Assembly: GCA_038046485.1 (NCBI GenBank)
Contig: JBBSWA010000064.1
Coordinates: forward strand, 1 to 8,439
DNA length: 8,439 nucleotides
From: JBBSWA01 sp038046485
GTDB taxonomy: Archaea; Nanobdellota; Nanobdellia; Woesearchaeales; SM23-78
Reading direction: 5' to 3'
How positions within the stretch are numbered: the first letter of the stretch is position 1; every line of letters starts with the position of its first letter. Of the stretch, positions 5,834 through 8,439 are shown piece by piece. The position numbers were made by a program, and so were the translations under genes. The notes below the pieces were generated by a model. It had not been told where the DNA came from and ran no database searches. It saw only the letters and a program-made list of their open reading frames with translations.

Positions 5834-6681
5834 CGGTATCTCTTCATTTCTTCTTTTATTTTTTCTTCCGTGTATCCGATTAATGGTCTTAGCACAGGTA
5901 AGGGTATCTCGTCGTACCTTTTAAGGGTTGATAGGGTATCGCCAACGATAAGTGCTTGGAGTTCGTATCGTTCAATAAATTCAGGCAGGTTGATTTCAGA
6001 GAAGAGTTTAAATTGAGGTTTGGTGCCGTAGGCATACTGATCTAACAGTTGGATATCATGGTGTTTTTCTGCAATAGGGAATACGGCACAGCCGCGCCTC
6101 ATGGCTAAAACCCCGGCAAGAAGGCTTTTTTCATTTTTCCCTTCGGCATCAAAATCCATGAGGAGTAAGGCGCTGCCTTCAACACCTACAGGTAGTCCGC
6201 CATGGCAGGGGATCATCGTGCTATATATATAGGCCTTTCCTTGCAGGACTTCGATGCCAATTTCTTCATCATACCCCTTCAAGGATACTTTGGCGCCTGT
6301 TTGTTCCACAACCAGGCTGCCGAGTTGTTCATTCATTTCTTGTTTGGAGAGGGGAAAGGAAGGGTCCATTTTGTTGGTGGTGATTCGAAACTTGGTTTTG
6401 TCCGTAAATGGTTTACATCTTGTTTTGACTTCTTCCTGGATCGCTTCATAGTTGCCATTTATTTTTATGCAGGGGCTGTAGTTGACCAGTCCAAAGATGG
6501 GCCTCCAATCAACTTCATCGGCTGTTTCAACATAGATGCGATTGCGTAATCGTTTAACGCTTCCTTCCACATTTTTGTTTTTCAGGTAGGATTTGAGGCT
6601 GTGGCTTAATTTGCGCTCGAAGAACGGTCTGTTTTTTCCTTTCAGGTTGATTTCACCATAACGTAAGAGGTAGGTTTTCAT
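5830..6681 (-). CDS. ThiI-like THUMP protein lacking the PP-loop
   Basis: A 283-residue protein with the architecture of ThiI, the tRNA U8 4-thiolation enzyme. Residues 4-22 (YLLRYGEINLKGKNRPFFE) are the hallmark start of ThiI; a THUMP domain with FGLVNYSP, SFPLSK and GAKVSLKGYDEEIGIEV follows to about 155; then HGGLPVGVEG (160-169) leads into the AANH domain. There the ATP-binding SGGxDSP motif should follow ALLL, but the sequence reads MDFDAEGKNEKS (175-186), so the PP-loop is gone. LAMRRGC and LPVLRPLIGYTEEKI persist, while the usual GESLGQVASQT is GDTLSTLKRYD. It ends soon after and is about 100 residues shorter than typical ThiI. It keeps the tRNA-binding half, so a tRNA-binding or carrier-partner role is inferred; 4-thiolation by the known route is unlikely. 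The frame is clean and the downstream overlap intact, so this is not an obvious pseudogene. Confidence 0.86.
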   Translation of the reverse strand: MKTYLLRYGEINLKGKNRPFFERKLSHSLKSYLKNKNVEGSVKRLRNRIYVETADEVDWRPIFGLVNYSPCIKINGNYEAIQEEVKTRCKPFTDKTKFRITTNKMDPSFPLSKQEMNEQLGSLVVEQTGAKVSLKGYDEEIGIEVLQGKAYIYSTMIPCHGGLPVGVEGSALLLMDFDAEGKNEKSLLAGVLAMRRGCAVFPIAEKHHDIQLLDQYAYGTKPQFKLFSEINLPEFIERYELQALIVGDTLSTLKRYDEIPLPVLRPLIGYTEEKIKEEMKRYR

Positions 6682-6702
6682 GAGTAGAGTCTCTTTGTCT
6701 TG

Positions 6703-6937
6703 ATTTGTTTAGCATCCTCAGGTCGAAATCCTCTCAATATAATCATCAGGTGCGTTGCGAAGGGTTGGCTCACAGAAATCTGTAAGATTTCTGGAGCCAG
6801 AAATTCCTTACGAATTTCTGTGCTCCTACGGAGACGCAGCACTTGTAATTTAGCATCAAGGATTTCGAAGTGTCAGAATTCTTTTGAATTCTGATCACCT
6901 CAGGAACTTTCGTAGTTCCTGAAGATGCTAAACAAAT
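6703..6937. repeat. Hairpin-dense island bounded by 14-bp inverted repeats
   Basis: ATTTGTTTAGCATC (6703-6716) is matched perfectly in reverse complement at 6924-6937, and the pairing continues after one mismatch (TCAGG, 6718-6722 with 6918-6922). Inside are GGCTC-CAGAAATC with its complement around loop TGTAA (6767-6798, one bulged A), CAGAAATTC/GAATTTCTG around CTTAC (6798-6820), TCAGAATTC-TTTT-GAATTCTGA (6873-6894) and CAGGAACT-TTCGT-AGTTCCTG (6901-6921). A longer-range pair, TCGAAATCC (6723-6731) with 6860-6868, encloses the first two. TTTAGCATC recurs at 6849-6857. No flanking duplication is visible, so mobility is unproven. It occupies essentially the whole spacer between the ThiI-like start and the stop at 6944. 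Confidence 0.8.
6704..6711 (-). promoter_or_regulatory. Possible weak TATA box for the ThiI-like/carrier operon, inside the inverted repeat
   Basis: TAAACAAA on the minus strand is centred 26.5 nt before ATG 6681, the right distance for a leaderless promoter, though the sequence is a poor TATA match. It lies within the left arm of the bounding inverted repeat. Confidence 0.35.
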
Positions 6938-6943
6938 ACGTTT

Positions 6944-7453
6944 TCATGTGTAGGAAACAGCTCCTGCTTTCCATTGTTGTTCGTAAACAAACTTTTTGAG
7001 CAGTTCAAGATTTTGTGGGGTACAGGCGTATGTGTCCGTCATGAGGTTGGTATAATATTGCCGGGTGGTACTTTTGGTGTTGACATAGTGCTGGGCATCA
7101 AAGGAGTAACCTATACTTTTATGTTCCAATCGATTTTGTTCATAGGAACTCAAAGGTTCAGGTACTGGGCAATTGCTTTTTTGTTTCGCACATAAATACC
7201 CATCTTTGAAGGCTTGTTGGGCATAGGCATCCAGTTGAGGTTGGAAGCTCTCGCAGTTAACATCGGTAAGGGGTTGTAGGGTTTTGGGGTTGGAGGTTGC
7301 AGTAGGGGAGGTTACGGAGGAAAGGGTGGAAGTAGTAAGGTCCCAGTTCCAGATGTTCTTAGCCGTATAATATCCAAAGACGAGTAATAAAATCAGAATG
7401 GGAATAGCAAGGGCCAGTTCTTTTCGAATCTTAACCGCATAGTACGTCACCAT
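6944..7453 (-). CDS. Membrane-anchored protein of unknown function with four cysteines
   Basis: A 169-residue protein I do not recognise. A basic start (KIRK at 8-11) is followed by one hydrophobic segment at about 13-29, which would be a signal anchor leaving the C-terminal part outside. Residues 39-62 are rich in Thr, Ser and Pro, like a surface stalk. The remaining domain, about 65-169, is probably mostly helical, with four cysteines (67, 88, 95, 144) that could form two disulfides, and many Tyr and Gln. The start is supported by a TATA box 26.5 nt upstream, and a perfect 16-bp palindrome lies directly before the ATG. The stop is 6 bp from the inverted-repeat island, which could shape its mRNA 3' end. 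No partner is obvious; it is divergent from the gene at 7542. Confidence 0.75.
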   Translation of the reverse strand: MVTYYAVKIRKELALAIPILILLLVFGYYTAKNIWNWDLTTSTLSSVTSPTATSNPKTLQPLTDVNCESFQPQLDAYAQQAFKDGYLCAKQKSNCPVPEPLSSYEQNRLEHKSIGYSFDAQHYVNTKSTTRQYYTNLMTDTYACTPQNLELLKKFVYEQQWKAGAVSYT

Positions 7454-7469
7454 AAGGTTCTAGAACCTT
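7454..7469. promoter_or_regulatory. Perfect 16-bp palindrome at a predicted transcription start (candidate operator)
   Basis: AAGGTTCTAGAACCTT is its own reverse complement. It lies exactly between the TATA box at 7476-7483 and the ATG at 7453, so a bound dimeric repressor would block transcription start. If instead the message began further upstream, it would form a hairpin hiding the start codon. Confidence 0.6.
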
Positions 7470-7475
7470 TTCTCA

Positions 7476-7483
7476 TTTATAAG
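7476..7483 (-). promoter_or_regulatory. TATA box for the membrane-anchored protein, leaderless spacing
   Basis: CTTATAAA on the minus strand, centred 26.5 nt before ATG 7453. Confidence 0.7.
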
Positions 7484-7512
7484 CTTACAGGACTTAAAGT
7501 TCAGTCGAAAGG

Positions 7513-7520
7513 TTTATTAG
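7513..7520 (+). promoter_or_regulatory. TATA-like box for the plus-strand gene at 7542
   Basis: TTTATTAG preceded by CGAAAGG (a plausible BRE), centred 25.5 nt before ATG 7542. Together with the box at 7476-7483 it makes an 88-bp divergent promoter region. Confidence 0.55.
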
Positions 7521-7541
7521 ACTTGCTCTCCGGATAAAATC

Positions 7542-8198
7542 ATGCCTTCTAAGAAGCCTCCGAAAGTCACATTAAGGTATTCAGGTGTATACGACCACGC
7601 CTTGTATCTTCTTACAGAAAAGCACTCAGCACTGGATCATGATTATTTCATGCGGCGTAAAGTAGAAGCGTTGGAAGGGGTGCAGCGTTTGCAAAGAGAG
7701 GTTCTTCCTCGATTAAAGTCTTATTTAGAAAACCTGCAAAGTCTACTAGGGGTTTCATGGGAGTCAAGAGAAGTCATCGGATATATCTTGCCGTATTCTC
7801 ATAGGCCTGGGGCGGTCGAATCCTTTTCAGATCCCTTAACCTTGTTTTTGAAGCATTGGGAGGGGGAGCGCTTGTTTTCTTTTTCTGCCGAGCGCTTGCT
7901 TGAGCATCTCGTGTACGAATTCTGTCGTATCGTCCAAGGTCCTCTTTTGAAAACAGCCTACTATAAAGAGTTAGCTCTTCGGTTAAGAGAGCGTAGTCCT
8001 CAAGTAATATCTCATGTATTGACCTACGCCATGTTCAGGAAGGTGGCCAATGAAGAAGAGTGGCGTCGTGAAGTAAGTCTTAAAACACAAACTGCTCATA
8101 AACTCGCCTTGGATTGGGTTCAGCGAGAAGGCGCAGGTAAACTCATCGAGGAGGCCAAGTCCTATTTGATCAAGAAGAAGCGCTCGAAATCTTTATAA
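7542..8198 (+). CDS. Uncharacterised cytoplasmic protein, mostly helical
   Basis: A 218-residue protein that I cannot assign. It has no signal peptide or membrane segment. The N-terminal half (about 30-70) is charged and helical, with coiled-coil potential around EGVQRLQREVLPRLKSYLEN. The middle has GYILPYSHRPGAVESFSDPLTL (split as GYILPY at 80-85 and SDPLTL at 96-101), then LLEHLVYEFCRIV at 119-131 and SHVLTYAMFRKV at 157-168. The layout, a turn with DPLT then a helix with E/H residues and a later His helix, faintly resembles gluzincin-type metalloprotease folds, but there is no HExxH, so enzyme activity is not supported. The C-terminus is Lys/Arg-rich (KKKRSK), which may contact nucleic acid. 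The stop codon overlaps the TATA box of the next small ORF. The start is supported by a TATA-like box at leaderless distance. Confidence 0.78.
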   Translation: MPSKKPPKVTLRYSGVYDHALYLLTEKHSALDHDYFMRRKVEALEGVQRLQREVLPRLKSYLENLQSLLGVSWESREVIGYILPYSHRPGAVESFSDPLTLFLKHWEGERLFSFSAERLLEHLVYEFCRIVQGPLLKTAYYKELALRLRERSPQVISHVLTYAMFRKVANEEEWRREVSLKTQTAHKLALDWVQREGAGKLIEEAKSYLIKKKRSKSL

Positions 8199-8199
8199 A
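8192..8199 (+). promoter_or_regulatory. Strong TATA box overlapping the stop of the 7542 gene
   Basis: TTTATAAA centred 25.5 nt before the ATG at 8221. This is a consensus-quality box at the ideal distance, with a purine-rich tract between it and the start codon. Confidence 0.6.
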
Positions 8200-8220
8200 T
8201 CCCTAGATCTAAAAAAGAGA

Positions 8221-8295
8221 ATGTTTGACCTCGATAAGGAATTCGATAAGTTGATCTTTTATTTCTTAGGTGAGCCTTCGCCCAGTTTTGCTTAA
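8221..8295 (+). CDS. 24-codon ORF with a good promoter: microprotein or remnant of a gene start
   Basis: The ORF encodes MFDLDKEFDKLIFYFLGEPS and four more residues before TAA at 8293-8295. The amphipathic charged start looks like the first helix of a normal protein. A +1 shift near codon 21 opens a second stretch, from about 8285 to the TAG at 8330-8332, which reads VLLKKERVIKVNEGF; the two pieces may once have been one short gene. The main support is the TATA box 25.5 nt upstream, matching the window's leaderless pattern. No family can be assigned to so short a sequence, and chance is possible. Confidence 0.35.
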   Translation: MFDLDKEFDKLIFYFLGEPSPSFA

Positions 8296-8374
8296 GAAAG
8301 AGCGAGTGATCAAAGTTAATGAAGGGTTTTAGAGGGAGTAATATTTCTTAGTAATAAAATTTTTAAATCCAATT

Positions 8375-8435
8375 TCGCAAGGAGTTATTGCGAGCGTAGC
8401 GAGCACAGGGGTTTAATACCCCGACCTTTAGGTCG
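8375..8435. other. Serial hairpins at the right edge, possible terminator or repeat
   Basis: Three small stems follow one another: TCGCAA/TTGCGA (8375-8393), GGGGT-TTAAT-ACCCC (8408-8422) and CGACC-TTTA-GGTCG (8422-8435), the last followed by TTTT at the window end. Between them lies GCGAGC-GTA-GCGAGC, a short direct repeat. Apart from the tiny ORF, 8199-8439 holds no other gene that I can support. Confidence 0.6.
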
Positions 8436-8439
8436 TTTT

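Noticed and set aside
6222..6231. TATATATATA inside the ThiI-like gene as an internal promoter
   Set aside because: It encodes Tyr-Ile-Tyr of the protein, and the next in-frame ATG is only about 10 nt downstream, too close for a leaderless start.
6703..6937. A proven transposon with target duplication
   Set aside because: The flanks (TCTTG on the left, ACGTT on the right) show no direct repeat, so only an inverted-repeat island is claimed.
7896..7935. HExxH-type zinc protease motif in the 7542 gene
   Set aside because: The sequence is EHLVYEF, with the His and Glu order wrong and no second His at the required spacing.

Overview
The window reads as a piece of an archaeal chromosome, probably from a small-genome DPANN lineage (Woesearchaeota/Pacearchaeota-like). 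The lineage is inferred from gene content and not tested. The evidence is a short RNase P protein of the p30 type (found in archaea and eukaryotes), a TtuA/NcsA-type tRNA thiolase, several secreted or lipobox proteins rich in cysteine, and archaeal TATA boxes centred about 25.5-27.5 nt before start codons, the spacing of leaderless transcripts. All genes except the last one or two lie on the minus strand.

Layout. 1-1209: a secreted cysteine-rich protein, cut by the window's left edge, with three repeats of about 90 residues. 1296-1889: a cysteine-rich lipoprotein. 1981-2502: RNase P component 3. 2570-3751: a lipoprotein with two DUF4382-like domains. 3788-4018: a 213-bp non-autonomous transposon-like element with perfect 17-bp inverted ends and a perfect 9-bp target duplication; its core can fold like a cloverleaf. 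4049-4909: TtuA-like thiolase. 4909-5463: an exported rhodanese whose catalytic cysteine is Asp. 5521-5621: a hairpin-forming 41-bp tandem repeat. 5639-5833: a ubiquitin-like sulfur carrier ending in Gly-Gly. 5830-6681: a ThiI-like protein that has lost its PP-loop. 6703-6937: a hairpin-dense island bounded by 14-bp inverted repeats. 6944-7453: a membrane-anchored protein with four cysteines. 7542-8198 (plus strand): a protein I do not recognise. 8221-8295 (plus strand): a tiny ORF with a well-placed TATA box. 8375-8435: serial hairpins at the right edge.

The middle forms a sulfur-relay neighbourhood. The ThiI-like gene overlaps the carrier by 4 nt (ATGA), and the rhodanese overlaps TtuA by 1 nt (TAATG). 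TtuA and the carrier look intact and would be expected to work together in tRNA 2-thiolation. The ThiI-like protein and the rhodanese both keep their folds but lack the residues for the classical chemistry, so they may have binding, scaffolding or new roles. No E1-like enzyme (ThiF/MoeB/UbaA) to activate the carrier is in the window.

Serial short hairpins, several with the stable C-GAA-G triloop, fill four of the intergenic regions and suggest families of structured repeats spreading between genes.
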